A DNA stretch of 64,000 nt from Thioflexithrix psekupsensis. Its GTDB lineage: Bacteria > Pseudomonadota > Gammaproteobacteria > Beggiatoales > Beggiatoaceae. Both the position numbers and the translations under genes were made by a program. Positions within the stretch are counted from its first letter, which is position 1; the number at the start of each line of letters is the position of its first letter. The stretch spans positions 496,001 through 560,000 of the forward strand of contig NZ_MSLT01000006.1 of NCBI RefSeq assembly GCF_002149925.1, given 5' to 3'. The notes below the pieces were generated by a model, which worked only from the letters and a program-made list of their open reading frames with translations, was not told the DNA's origin and made no database searches. Shown here in pieces: positions 46,210-57,442 of the stretch.

Positions 46210-48426
46210 ATGTTGGGTACGCCGCGAGTGTTAATCAGTGATTTGTGCGAATTGGCAGAAACTTATTTAGAACCCGCACACGTCAAATCCATTTTTGCCG
46301 CCTACCTTTTTGGTGCTGAAGCCCACGAAGGGCAGTATCGTCGTTCTGGGGAAGCCTTTATTTTTCACCCTGTTGCTGTGGCACATATTTTGGCACAAAT
46401 GCGCATGGATGCACCGACTTTGTGCGCGGCGATTCTGCACGATGTGATTGAAGATACGCCTTGTTTACAAGAAGAAATCACGCGACTGTTTGGCGAAGAT
46501 GTCACCCGCTTGGTTGATGGAGTCAGTAAATTAACCCGAATGCCCTCGCAAACCCGCGAAGAAGCACAAGCCGAAAGTTTTCGCAAAATGATCCTTGCCA
46601 TGAGTAAGGATATTCGTGTGATTATCATCAAGTTAGCGGATCGCCTGCATAACATGCGCACCATCGCGCACATGAAACCCGAATCACAAAAACGCATTGC
46701 ACGCGAAACGCTTGATATTTATGCGTTAATTGCGGGACGTTTGGGTATGAATGCCATTCGTACCGAATTGGAAGATTTAAGTTTTGCGGTGCTGTATCCC
46801 GTGCGTTATCGGGTGATTGAGCAAGCAGTGACCCGACATTCCCAGATTCGTCGAGACATTTTACAGCACATTGAAACCGCCATCAGTCAACGTCTGGCAC
46901 AACATCAATTAACCGATGCCCAAGTGATTCGCACAGATCGGCATTATTACGGCATTTACCGCAAAATGCGCGAAAAAAAACGCGACATCGACAGCGGCAA
47001 GCATATTGATACGTTCAAAAGTGTGATAGAAGCTTGTCGTTTTGCCATTGTCGTTAAGGACAGTGCGCAATGTTATAGTGCGCTTGGTGTTTTACATAAT
47101 TTGTATAAACCTGTTGCTGAACAATTTAGAGATTACATTGCCATTCCGCGTATGAGTGGTTATCAGGCTTTGCATACAACTTTATTTGGCCCGCAGGGAT
47201 TAAAAATTGCCGCACAGATTCGCAGCCAAGCCATGCAAGAAATTGCCGACATGGGGATTGCGTCACAAGGATTGTATCGGTTTAACGAGGTGTCTCACGA
47301 AACTCGTCAAGTGACGCAACAACGTGCCATTGATTGGTTGCGCAGTTTGCTAGAAATTCAACAAAGTGCGGGTAATTGTCAAGAATTCTTAGAAAATGTG
47401 AAAATGGACTTATTTCCCAATGAAGTGTATGTTTTTACTCCCAAAGGTCAAATTTTACAATTGCCAAGAGGTGCGACGGCATTAGACTTTGCTTATGCCG
47501 TACACAGTGAAGTGGGTTTGCATTGTCATTTGGTGAAAATTGATAATAATTATGTTCGTCCTGGTACTGTTTTAGAAAGCGGTCAAACCATTGAAATTTT
47601 TGTCAATAAAAACAGCTACCCCATTCCTAAACATTTAAATCAAGTGGTGACCGCCAGAGCGCGTAGCCAAATTCGTTCTTTTTTGCGCAATCAAGAAACC
47701 ACCGATGCCAAAAAATTAGGACGAAGATTATTAGAAAATGAATTAGCTCCTTATCGTGTTCGTTTAAATCAATTGAGCGAAGAGCAATTACAACAATTAT
47801 TAATAGTAGCGAATTGTCAGCATTTGGATCAATTGTTAATTCAAATTGGATCGGGACATCCCCTCACCGCGGTGTTGACCCATCAAATTGCCGCCATGTT
47901 TGACACGGCAACAAAAACAGAGGCTTCGTCTAGGGACAATGAGGCGACGACAGAAGAGCCTTATTCCCCACCCGAAACGAAAACTTTACTGATTAAAGGC
48001 ACAGAAGGTGTCATGTTGCAATATGCGCGCTGTTGTCGGCCGATTCCCGGTGATGATATTGTTGGATTTGTCAGTGCGGGACGAGGTTTGGTGATTCATC
48101 GCAGTCATTGCAAAAATGTCCGCGATCATCGCCAGCAAACGAATGATAAATATATCAATATTGCTTGGGACAATCATGTGCAAGGGGAATATTTGGTGGA
48201 TGTGCGTTTAGATGTCACCAATGAGGTGGGCGTACTTGCTACCATTGCGACTACGCTAACTGCCATGAATGTAAATATCGAAACGATTGCCAATGAAAAT
48301 GAAAGTGTCCACACCAGTGTCTTGTGTCTGTGTATCTCTGTGCGAGATCGACAACATTTAGCCAGTATTATCCGTGACTTGCGTCGTTTAAGGGTCGTCA
48401 CCAAAATTCAACGAATGCGGTCATGA
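46210..48426 (+). CDS. spoT: SpoT-type (p)ppGpp hydrolase with degenerate synthetase domain
   Basis: A 738-residue long RSH protein. The N-terminal HD hydrolase is intact: EGQYRRSGEAFIFHPVAVA, the HD motif AILHDVIEDT (H and D at about 77-78), VDGVSKL and IIKLADRLHNMRTI. The synthetase region aligns (HYYGIYRKM, YIAIPRMSGYQALHTT) but key positions differ: the usual MDIYAFRVIV reads VIEACRFAIV near 271, and the catalytic Glu of VEVQIRT is replaced by alanine in IAAQIRS near 333. TGS (FTPKGQILQLPRGATALDFA) and a C-terminal ACT domain follow. I infer a hydrolase-dominant enzyme. Paired with rpoZ. Confidence 0.93.
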   Translation: MLGTPRVLISDLCELAETYLEPAHVKSIFAAYLFGAEAHEGQYRRSGEAFIFHPVAVAHILAQMRMDAPTLCAAILHDVIEDTPCLQEEITRLFGEDVTRLVDGVSKLTRMPSQTREEAQAESFRKMILAMSKDIRVIIIKLADRLHNMRTIAHMKPESQKRIARETLDIYALIAGRLGMNAIRTELEDLSFAVLYPVRYRVIEQAVTRHSQIRRDILQHIETAISQRLAQHQLTDAQVIRTDRHYYGIYRKMREKKRDIDSGKHIDTFKSVIEACRFAIVVKDSAQCYSALGVLHNLYKPVAEQFRDYIAIPRMSGYQALHTTLFGPQGLKIAAQIRSQAMQEIADMGIASQGLYRFNEVSHETRQVTQQRAIDWLRSLLEIQQSAGNCQEFLENVKMDLFPNEVYVFTPKGQILQLPRGATALDFAYAVHSEVGLHCHLVKIDNNYVRPGTVLESGQTIEIFVNKNSYPIPKHLNQVVTARARSQIRSFLRNQETTDAKKLGRRLLENELAPYRVRLNQLSEEQLQQLLIVANCQHLDQLLIQIGSGHPLTAVLTHQIAAMFDTATKTEASSRDNEATTEEPYSPPETKTLLIKGTEGVMLQYARCCRPIPGDDIVGFVSAGRGLVIHRSHCKNVRDHRQQTNDKYINIAWDNHVQGEYLVDVRLDVTNEVGVLATIATTLTAMNVNIETIANENESVHTSVLCLCISVRDRQHLASIIRDLRRLRVVTKIQRMRS

Positions 48427-48463
48427 TTTTTTCTTCACTTTTTAAGAATCTGAGAATGTTACT

Positions 48464-48706
48464 ATGGAAATTTCTGAAATTCAGCAACTCATTCAAGCCG
48501 GGTTACCCGGTGCCGAAGTGCAAATAGATGGCGACGGCAGTCATTTTAATGCGCATATTATTTACGAAGGATTTGAGGGTAAAACCTTAATTAAACAACA
48601 CCAAATGGTTTATGCCACATTAGGCGAACATTTCCAAACCAATGCCATTCACGCATTAAGCCTAAAAACGTACACTCCTGAACAATGGAAAAAAGTGATT
48701 AAATAA
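48464..48706 (+). CDS. ibaG: BolA-family protein IbaG
   Basis: An 80-residue BolA-like protein: LIQAGLPGAEVQIDGDGSHF then LIKQHQMVYATLG, ending with the family's K-T-Y-TPEQW helix. IbaG/YrbA works with monothiol glutaredoxins in Fe-S handling and is linked to acid stress. It precedes murA as in other gammaproteobacteria. The mla genes usually upstream are replaced by rpoZ-spoT. Confidence 0.92.
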   Translation: MEISEIQQLIQAGLPGAEVQIDGDGSHFNAHIIYEGFEGKTLIKQHQMVYATLGEHFQTNAIHALSLKTYTPEQWKKVIK

Positions 48707-48726
48707 CTTTTTTCTTTTCTTTTTAA

Positions 48727-50037
<1,311 letters not shown>

Positions 50038-50082
50038 TTTTATTTGTTTTATTTGCTTGATTAGTTCCTTTCATTTTAAGTA

Positions 50083-50272
50083 TACCAAAAAGATATGATT
50101 CATAGAATCCTTAATTTGTCAGAATCAGAATTTACAGACACAAAAATTTTCAAAATTTATTCTTGTAAGTCGTTTATTTTAAACAGATTTTTTATTCTTT
50201 AATTCTGAAAACTTAAAATTCTGTAAATTCTGATTCTGACAGAAAAATTTTATGAATGACTTAATTTTGGTA
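50083..50272. mobile_element. MITE-like palindromic element, copy 3 (190 bp) with IS630-like ends
   Basis: Begins TACCAAAAAGATATG, ends TTAATTTTGGTA, flanked by TA at 50081-50082 and 50273-50274. The core is 50117-50241, with the same TGTCAGAATCAGAATTTACA stem as copy 2. The two full elements are nearly identical through the outer arms (GATTCATAGAATC and TTTTATGAATGACTTAATTT). Non-coding. Located 48 bases before IS copy B. Confidence 0.85.
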
Positions 50273-50322
50273 TAGAATAATGTCGCTGTCATTGTCCAGT
50301 TAGGCCAGCACCAACATCTCTA

Positions 50323-51453
50323 TACCAATTTTTTCAGAGTCGTATAATAATACTTTTCAAATAGGAGAGAATAATGAACAAGAGATATGAAGATTTAGAA
50401 GAGTTAATGTCAACAGGTGAAGCGAGAGAAGTGAAGCGAGCGATGGCAGTAAGAATGTCTTTGCTTGGTTTTGTGCGTGCGGAAGCGGCTTTAGCGTGTT
50501 GTGTCAGTGTGCAATTTGTGGATAAATGGAAAGCCATTTATTTAGCGTCAGGGGTGGAAGGATTAAAGTTAGCGTATAAAGGCTCGCCAGGGTATTTAAA
50601 GCCGCGTGAACGAGAAGATGTGATTAATTGGATACAAGAAAAGAAGACAATAACAATAGAGGAACTAAAGAGATACTTAAAAGAGGAGTATGATGTTTTC
50701 TATTCTTCAAATACTTCTTATACTAAATTATTAGAAGAAGCGAATTTAAGTTATAAGAAGACACACAAAGAGAATTCGGCAAAAGATGAGGTAAAAGTAG
50801 AAGCTAAAAAAAAAGAGATTAAGGATTTAATAGATAAGGAGCGTGAACAGATAGAAAGTGGAGAGGTAATGTACTGGATGCAAGACGAAAGCCATCAGTT
50901 GTGGGGAGATATTTGTGGTTATGTTTGGTCGAAAAAAGGAGAAAGAACGTCAATAAAGATGAGTAATTATCGCACTTCTCAAACGTGGTATGGAGCGGTG
51001 AATATTTATACGGGAGAATTTATTTTAGATAGGGCAAAGAAAGCTGATACAAAATATACGATAGACTTTATTAACTGGCTCATTTACAGATATAAAGAAG
51101 CCCGTCATGTGATTATTTGGGATGGTGCAAGTTATCATCGTTCTGAAGGTTTAAGAACTTATTTAGAGAAATTAAATGGGGGACTTCCAGAATCAGAATG
51201 GAAAGTTCGTTTATTAAGATTTGCGCCCAATGCCCCAGAGCAAAATCCAGTCGAGGATATTTGGCTTCAAGGTAAGAATTGGGTCAGAAAGAATTTTCAT
51301 CGTCTATCAAGCTTTAAAGAAGTCACTAGTATGTTTGAGACCTTTTTGTCAGGTAAAGTGTTTAAGTTTAATAAAATTAAACAGTATCTTATACCTAATA
51401 TCTAGCTAGATATTAAAACTTAATTTGTTTTTATATCTCACATAATTTTGGTA
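50323..51453 (+). mobile_element. IS630-family insertion sequence, copy B (1131 bp)
   Basis: Same length as copy A, opposite orientation, flanked by TA at 50321-50322 and 51454-51455. Ends TACCAATTTTTTCAG and ATAATTTTGGTA. A perfect 20-bp palindrome, TAATATCTAGCTAGATATTA, at 51396-51415 spans the transposase stop codon and may form a terminator-like hairpin. Only a few single-base differences from copy A were noticed. Confidence 0.92.
50374..51405 (+). CDS. IS630-family transposase (copy B)
   Basis: Intact 343-residue DDE transposase, identical to copy A except Cys instead of Tyr in AEAALACCVSV. The same DDE positions are present (MQDESHQLW, IIWDGASYH, PEQNPVEDIW). AGGAGAG precedes the ATG. 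Confidence 0.95.
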   Translation: MNKRYEDLEELMSTGEAREVKRAMAVRMSLLGFVRAEAALACCVSVQFVDKWKAIYLASGVEGLKLAYKGSPGYLKPREREDVINWIQEKKTITIEELKRYLKEEYDVFYSSNTSYTKLLEEANLSYKKTHKENSAKDEVKVEAKKKEIKDLIDKEREQIESGEVMYWMQDESHQLWGDICGYVWSKKGERTSIKMSNYRTSQTWYGAVNIYTGEFILDRAKKADTKYTIDFINWLIYRYKEARHVIIWDGASYHRSEGLRTYLEKLNGGLPESEWKVRLLRFAPNAPEQNPVEDIWLQGKNWVRKNFHRLSSFKEVTSMFETFLSGKVFKFNKIKQYLIPNI

Positions 51454-51487
51454 TATCTTATTCGCCAATAACTTTTGGACGGAAATA

Positions 51488-53719
51488 ATGACATTATTCT
51501 ACCCCTCAAGTTGTAATAAATTTATCACTGTATTAGCATTAAGTGCTGTATTTAATGTTGCATTTGCCAGTCAGATCGATTTGGATAAATTAAAAACGAT
51601 GGATTTGGCCGATCTGCTCAACATTACTATCGAAACCGCCTCTGGTGTAGAAGAAAAATTATTCGATGCGCCCGCTACGATGGTGGTTGTCACGGCAGAG
51701 CAAATTGCCCAGCGCGGTTATCATCATTTGACTGAAGTATTGCAGGATTTACCCGGATTTGACGTGGTCATCGCAAATGGTGCTTTTTATAGCAACAGCT
51801 ACCAACGTGGCTATCGTTTACCTACCATGAGTCGAACGTTACTCATGATTGATGGGGTGGTAGATAACTTATTGTGGTCGCAAGAAGCCACTATTTCTCG
51901 ACAATATCCTTTGTCTAATATCCAACGTATTGAAGTGCTTTATGGACCTGCCAGCGCAATTTATGGCCCTAATGCGTTTTTAGGTGTTATTAACCTCATT
52001 ACTAAGAACGGCAGCGAATTAGAAAAAGGACAAATTAAAGGTGAAATTAATGCCTTAATGGGCAGTTTCAATTCTAAAGGTGCAGAGGTCACTTTGAGAG
52101 GTCGCCCAGCCGAAGAGTTATCTTTTTCTTTAGCGGCTAAATTATTTCACAGTGATGAAGCTGATTTAACAGGACGTTGGGGATTTACTAATGCTGAACA
52201 ATTGGCAAATCGGGATATTTGGGGGCCGATTTTAGATTTAGAACACCAAGGAAAACGCTTTGGGGAATATCATGATCCCACTGAAGATTATGGCGTTATT
52301 GCCAGTGTAAATTATAAAGGACTTAAATTGGGTGTGATTCACTGGCGACTTAAAGAAGGTTATGGTGCTTTTTACGCCAGCGACCGGACGCAGCCTAACA
52401 CATTTTGGAGCAGAGATAATGATCAATTATATGTAGATTATAAAAAATCTCCTCATGCCGCTTTAACATTAACCAGTCATATTTCTTATCAGAAAACCCA
52501 TATTCATGGTTATTGGGCGGAAGCGTAACCAGATAGAGAAGAAGGACGCGAAGATTATTCTTATATCAGCTTAACGCGATGGAATTCAGTGAATAATCGT
52601 TGATTATTTAAACAAGATGTGGAATATCAAATCAGTGAACCATTATTTTTATTAGCGGGTGTTAAATATCAACGTAATGAATTAACTAAAGGTTACGATG
52701 TTCCCGGTTATTGGCCGCCTGCATTCAGTTCAACGGCTGAACCCGGATCAGCCATTGGACGCAGCACAGATGAGTTTTACCACGTTCCTCCCCCACCTCA
52801 AGAAAATGTACCTGATGCGCTCCTCACCACCACCAGAGACGTAGGCGGCTATTTGCAAGCAACATTTGACAAAGCCCCTTGGCGTTTTAATGTCGGGGTG
52901 CGTTACGATAAAAATTCGGTGTATGGCAGTGTGGTTAATCCGCGTTCTGCCATTATTTATCATTACGATGAGAATTGGACATTTAAATTATTACACGGGC
53001 GCGCCTTTCAAGAACCCGCAGCTTTGCAATTGTGGGGCGGTTGGAGCGGTCGCTTTGCCAATGAAAATTTAAAAGCGGAACGGGTGCAAAATATGGAAGC
53101 CGTAGTGATGCACCGTCATCGCCAATTGTTACATGAATTATCAATTTATAATGCCCATTACAGCGATGTCATTAAGGAAGAAGCAGAAAATGGCGGCGAA
53201 CGTGACATTTTCGGTCTTGAATATCGTTTGCAAACGCCCGTGAGCAATCCCTTATACGAAAAAGATATTGAACTTTATTTTAATTACAGCTATGCCCGTC
53301 CTAAAAGCGGCACTCACTACGATCACGATGAGGGACAATGGCGATTAGGCAATGCTGATTTAGGAGATATTGCACGGCATAAATGGAATCTTGGTTTTAA
53401 TGTACCATTCAACGCCCATTGGAATTTTAATATCAGAGCCAACTATGTGGGATCGCGGGAACTTTATTTACGCAATCCTTTACGGCAATCTCGTCAAATT
53501 GATGCTTATTTTCTTTTAAACAGCGCGCTGACTTACCACTACGATCCGTTTTCTGTGACGCTGAAAGTGCTTAATTTATTGGATAAAGAATATTTACATC
53601 CCGGAGGCGAAACGGCTAGTTCAGGCGATGATTTTTCTCAACGTTCATTGGGTTATCAAAACTCTTTAATTCCTCAAGAAGGGCGATCTTTTTGGCTAAA
53701 TGCGCAGTGGCGATTTTAG
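51488..53719 (+). pseudogene. TonB-dependent outer-membrane receptor with two in-frame stops
   Basis: A 743-codon frame interrupted at TAA 52526-52528 and a TGA at about 52601-52603 without any frameshift. N-terminal signal peptide (ITVLALSAVFNVAFA), a region LKTMDLADLLNITIETASG, then the plug (TMVVVTAEQIAQRGYHHLTE, IQRIEVLYGPASAIYGPNAF, INLITKN). The barrel follows, ending in a long strand with C-terminal WLNAQWRF (terminal Phe, as needed for BAM insertion). The stops could come from CAA to TAA and from CGA or TGG to TGA. The start lies 34 bases downstream of IS copy B, which may also have removed the promoter. Ligand unknown; the type recalls siderophore or cobalamin receptors. Confidence 0.85.
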
Positions 53720-53824
53720 CGCATCTGGTCAGAACTTCAGTCGATCCATCCTAACGACAACCCTTAATGTTTACAATAAAAAATACACTCTCTGCGCCAA
53801 CCAACCAAAAAATAAAATATTCCC

Positions 53825-53853
53825 TTGACGTAACCCTTTTTTTTCCTTAGAAT
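53825..53853 (+). promoter_or_regulatory. Promoter of the rpsL-rpsG (str) operon
   Basis: TTGACG (53825-53830) and TAGAAT (53848-53853) are separated by exactly 17 bases, with a GC-rich discriminator after the -10 box (CCTCCGGC), typical of growth-regulated ribosomal promoters. It lies about 290 bases before rpsL, giving a long leader. Confidence 0.75.
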
Positions 53854-53866
53854 CCTCCGGCTTTAG

Positions 53867-53909
53867 GCGCGTCAACCTTTTGAGATTTGTTCTTGAGACG
53901 CGCTTTTAT
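53867..53909 (+). promoter_or_regulatory. Hairpin in the rpsL leader, attenuator-like
   Basis: GCGCGTC (53867-53873) pairs with GACGCGC (53897-53903), a GC-rich 7-bp stem followed by TTTTAT. It starts within about 15 bases of the -10 box, early in the transcript. It could act as an attenuator or a protein-binding leader structure; no known leader family is claimed. Confidence 0.45.
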
Positions 53910-54142
53910 CTGAATTTTTGAAAGGACTCGGCGGGTTTATCTTTCAACCCGTGCGAACGTGTGCTATATTGCCCAATTTTAACAAAACTTTATGGCCAAA
54001 CCACACCCAAAGCCGCTGCTTCGTTTTGTTGGCTTTTTGTGTTGATCACCGGTCACTTTACTCGTGTTCTTTCAAATTCTGGCAAAACAGGAAAATTATC
54101 ACCTCCTGTTCCATAAAGTCACCGATTTAGCCCGGAGCAATG

Positions 54143-54517
54143 ATGGCAACCATTAATCAGTTGGTGCGTAAACCACGTAAACCCCAAAAAGTTAAAAGTA
54201 ACGTTCCCGCGCTTGAAAGCTGCCCGCAAAAACGCGGCGTTTGTACTCGTGTTTATACCACAACCCCCAAAAAACCTAACTCGGCGATGCGTAAAGTCGC
54301 ACGGGTACGCTTAACCAACGGCATGGAAGTGACCACCTACATCGGCGGCGAAGGACACAACCTGCAAGAACACTCCGTGGTCTTGATTCGCGGCGGTCGG
54401 GTAAAAGACTTACCTGGCGTGCGTTACCACACCGTGCGCGGCTGTTTAGATACCTCTGGTGTCAACAAGAGACGGCAAGGTCGTTCTAAATACGGGGCGA
54501 AACGTCCTAAAGGTTAA
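54143..54517 (+). CDS. rpsL: 30S ribosomal protein S12
   Basis: A 124-residue protein beginning [20 protein letters not shown], with [20 protein letters not shown] (the streptomycin-site loop with K43) and the C-terminal [13 protein letters not shown] 54143 gives the canonical length; another ATG lies one codon before it. The Lys at the first loop (TPKKPNSA) and the second loop (GVRYH) look wild type. Confidence 0.97.
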   Translation: MATINQLVRKPRKPQKVKSNVPALESCPQKRGVCTRVYTTTPKKPNSAMRKVARVRLTNGMEVTTYIGGEGHNLQEHSVVLIRGGRVKDLPGVRYHTVRGCLDTSGVNKRRQGRSKYGAKRPKG

Positions 54518-54562
54518 GTCTTACATTTTTGCTGCTACTCCATTGATTGAGGTAAATCATTC

Positions 54563-55039
54563 ATGCCAAGAAGAAGAATTGTCGCCAAACGCGCTGTCTT
54601 ACCTGATCCCAAATTCGGTGACGAAACCGTTGCCAAATTTATCAACATGGTCATGGTTGACGGGAAAAAAGCGGTCGCTGAACGCATTGTTTATGGCGCA
54701 TTAGACCGCGTTATAGAAAAAAGTAAGGGTGAAGTAGACCCTTTAACCATTTTCAACAAAGCCTTAGAAAATGTCCGTCCTGTGGTTGAAGTGAAATCCC
54801 GTCGCGTGGGGGGATCAACCTACCAAGTGCCTGTGGAAGTTCGTCCTGTGCGTCGTACCGCATTGGCGATGCGTTGGTTGGTCGATTCTGCCCGTAAACG
54901 CAGTGAAAAAACAATGGGTTCTCGTTTGGCCGGCGAAATTTTGGATGCTTTTGAAAATAAAGGCACCGCCATCAAGAAACGGGAAGATGTACATCGTATG
55001 GCAGAAGCCAACAAAGCCTTCTCTCATTTCCGTTGGTAA
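54563..55039 (+). CDS. rpsG: 30S ribosomal protein S7
   Basis: A 158-residue protein: [20 protein letters not shown], then [20 protein letters not shown] and a C-terminal [15 protein letters not shown]. It nucleates the 30S head and in E. coli also acts as translational repressor of the str operon. It follows rpsL by 45 bases. Confidence 0.97.
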   Translation: MPRRRIVAKRAVLPDPKFGDETVAKFINMVMVDGKKAVAERIVYGALDRVIEKSKGEVDPLTIFNKALENVRPVVEVKSRRVGGSTYQVPVEVRPVRRTALAMRWLVDSARKRSEKTMGSRLAGEILDAFENKGTAIKKREDVHRMAEANKAFSHFRW

Positions 55040-55080
55040 TAAACCGTTCATACTCCCCTTTTCACAGAAAAATGTGAAAG

Positions 55081-55118
55081 CAAAAATCGCCCTACTTTAA
55101 AAAATGGGCGTTTTTTAC
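55081..55118 (+). terminator. Terminator between rpsG and fusA
   Basis: CGCCC (55088-55092) pairs with GGGCG (55106-55110), extended by flanking A and T runs, and is followed by TTTTTT at 55111-55116. It would split the str operon here. Confidence 0.65.
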
Positions 55119-55147
55119 TTGAAACGCAGTAAAAACTGTGTGATAAT
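55119..55147 (+). promoter_or_regulatory. Promoter of fusA
   Basis: TTGAAA (55119-55124) and GATAAT (55142-55147) with a 17-base spacer, immediately after the rpsG terminator and about 200 bases ahead of fusA. This suggests that fusA is transcribed separately from rpsL-rpsG. Confidence 0.6.
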
Positions 55148-55348
55148 TGTCCGATTATGGTGTAGTAAAAATGTTCTTGTGGGAGCGGCAAACGTTGAAT
55201 TTGCCCGTTGTTTCTTTTTTCACCCCAATGAAGCAAAGAAATCTCACTAACACAAACACTACCCGTTACATTATTTTTTGGGCGGCAAGTCGAAACGTCA
55301 TTTTGGAGACTCTGCCAGCAAGTCGAAACGCAACAAAGGTTTAAGTCC

Positions 55349-57442
55349 GTGGCACGTAAAACACCCATTGAGCGCTACCGTAACATCGGCATCATGGCGC
55401 ACATTGATGCGGGTAAAACGACAACCACTGAACGCATCCTCTATTACACGGGTGTCTCCCATAAAATTGGTGAGGTACACGATGGGGCGGCGACAATGGA
55501 TTGGATGGTACAAGAGCAAGAACGTGGAATTACCATCACGTCTGCTGCCACCACCTGCTTTTGGAAAGGAATGGGGAAACAGTTCCCAGAACACCGTATT
55601 AACATTATTGACACCCCCGGACACGTCGATTTTACCATTGAAGTTGAGCGTTCTTTGCGGGTACTGGATGGTGCGTGCGCATTATTTTGTGCGGTGGGCG
55701 GTGTTGAGCCACAATCAGAAACCGTTTGGCGACAAGCCAATAAATACGGCGTGCCACGTTTGGCATTCGTGAATAAAATGGATCGCGCCGGTGCGAACTT
55801 TTTGCGCGTGGTAGAACAGATTAGAAAACGTCTGGCCGCTAATCCCGTACCTATTCAGTTGCCTATCGGGGCAGAAGAGAATTTTAAAGGTGTGGTTGAT
55901 CTCATTAAGATGAAGGCCATCTTTTGGGACGACGCGACAATGGGAATGACGTTTGAAGAACGTGACATTCCAGCCGACATGCAGGACGCTTGCGAAGAAT
56001 GGCGCGATAAAATGATCGAAGCCGCCGCTGAAGCCTCCGAAGAGTTGATGAATAAGTATTTGGAAGGCGAAGCACTGAACGAAGAAGAAATTCGTCAAGG
56101 CTTGCGCGCTCGTGTATTGAAGAATGAAATTATTTTAGTCTTGTGCGGTTCTGCGTTCAAAAACAAGGGCGTACAAGCGATGTTAGATGCAGTGGTTGAA
56201 TTTTTACCTTCTCCCGTCGATGTTCCCCCCATTGGTGGCGTGTTAGAAGATGAAACCACAGAAGCAGTACGTCATTCTTCTGATGATGAGCCGTTTGCTG
56301 CCTTAGCGTTTAAAGTGGCAACCGATCCTTTCGTGGGAACGTTGACCTTCTTCCGTGTCTATTCGGGTGTATTGAACTCCGGCGACACCATTTACAACTC
56401 GGTGAAACAAAAGCGTGAGCGTGTTGGCCGTATTCTACAAATGCACGCCAATAGCCGCGAAGAGATCAAAGAAGTTCGTGCCGGCGATATTGCTGCCGCC
56501 GTTGGTTTAAAAGATGTGACCACGGGCGAAACCTTGTGTGATAAAGAAAATATTATCACTTTGGAGCGCATGGATTTCCCTGAACCCGTTATTTCTGTTG
56601 CCGTAGAGCCGAAAACCAAGGGCGACCAAGAAAAAATGGGAGTTGCGTTAAGCAAGTTAGCCGCTGAAGACCCTTCGTTCCGGGTTCACACCGACGAAGA
56701 ATCAGGGCAAACCATTATTTCTGGCATGGGCGAGTTGCATTTGGAAATTATTGTTGACCGGATGCGTCGTGAGTTCAAAGTAGAAGCCAATGTCGGTGCG
56801 CCACAAGTGGCTTATCGTGAGACCATTCGCAAATCGGTGGAACAAGAAGGCAAGTTTGTCCGTCAATCGGGTGGACGCGGTCAATACGGCCATGTGTGGT
56901 TGCGTATTGAGCCTAAGGCTCCCGGTGAAGGCTATGAATTCTGCAATGAAATCGTGGGCGGCGTGATTCCTAAAGAATACATTCCTGCGGTGGACAAAGG
57001 AATTCAAGAGCAGTTGCAAAATGGAGTCATTGCAGGCTATCCCGTTGTGGATGTCAAAGTCAGCTTGTTCGATGGCTCTTACCACGAAGTAGACTCCAGT
57101 GAAATGGCATTTAAGATCGCCGGATCAATCGGATTTAAGGAAGGCGCAAGAAAAGCCAGCCCTGTTTTATTAGAGCCGATTATGGATGTTGAAGTGGTCA
57201 CTCCAGAAGATTACATGGGCGATGTCATGGGCGACTTGAATCGTCGTCGCGGTATCGTGCAAGGCATGGATGATATTCCTACCGGTAAGAGTATTCGTGC
57301 TGAAGTTCCTCTGGGAGAAATGTTTGGTTATGCCACTGATTTACGCTCCTTAACCCAAGGACGTGCCAGCTATACCATGCAATTTGGACGTTATGCTGAA
57401 GCTCCAGCCAGTATCACTGAAGCTGTGATTAAGAAAAGTTAA
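55349..57442 (+). CDS. fusA: Elongation factor G
   Basis: A 697-residue translocase GTPase. It starts at GTG with [20 protein letters not shown]; Walker [13 protein letters not shown], switch [10 protein letters not shown] and NKMDRAG are intact, as are domain IV ([16 protein letters not shown]) and domain V. Length is typical. Preceded by its own promoter; no tuf gene follows. Confidence 0.97.
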   Translation: MARKTPIERYRNIGIMAHIDAGKTTTTERILYYTGVSHKIGEVHDGAATMDWMVQEQERGITITSAATTCFWKGMGKQFPEHRINIIDTPGHVDFTIEVERSLRVLDGACALFCAVGGVEPQSETVWRQANKYGVPRLAFVNKMDRAGANFLRVVEQIRKRLAANPVPIQLPIGAEENFKGVVDLIKMKAIFWDDATMGMTFEERDIPADMQDACEEWRDKMIEAAAEASEELMNKYLEGEALNEEEIRQGLRARVLKNEIILVLCGSAFKNKGVQAMLDAVVEFLPSPVDVPPIGGVLEDETTEAVRHSSDDEPFAALAFKVATDPFVGTLTFFRVYSGVLNSGDTIYNSVKQKRERVGRILQMHANSREEIKEVRAGDIAAAVGLKDVTTGETLCDKENIITLERMDFPEPVISVAVEPKTKGDQEKMGVALSKLAAEDPSFRVHTDEESGQTIISGMGELHLEIIVDRMRREFKVEANVGAPQVAYRETIRKSVEQEGKFVRQSGGRGQYGHVWLRIEPKAPGEGYEFCNEIVGGVIPKEYIPAVDKGIQEQLQNGVIAGYPVVDVKVSLFDGSYHEVDSSEMAFKIAGSIGFKEGARKASPVLLEPIMDVEVVTPEDYMGDVMGDLNRRRGIVQGMDDIPTGKSIRAEVPLGEMFGYATDLRSLTQGRASYTMQFGRYAEAPASITEAVIKKS

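Noticed and set aside
55278..55772. 164-codon open frame overlapping the start of fusA in another frame
   Set aside because: It is fully explained as a shadow of the strongly conserved fusA coding sequence.
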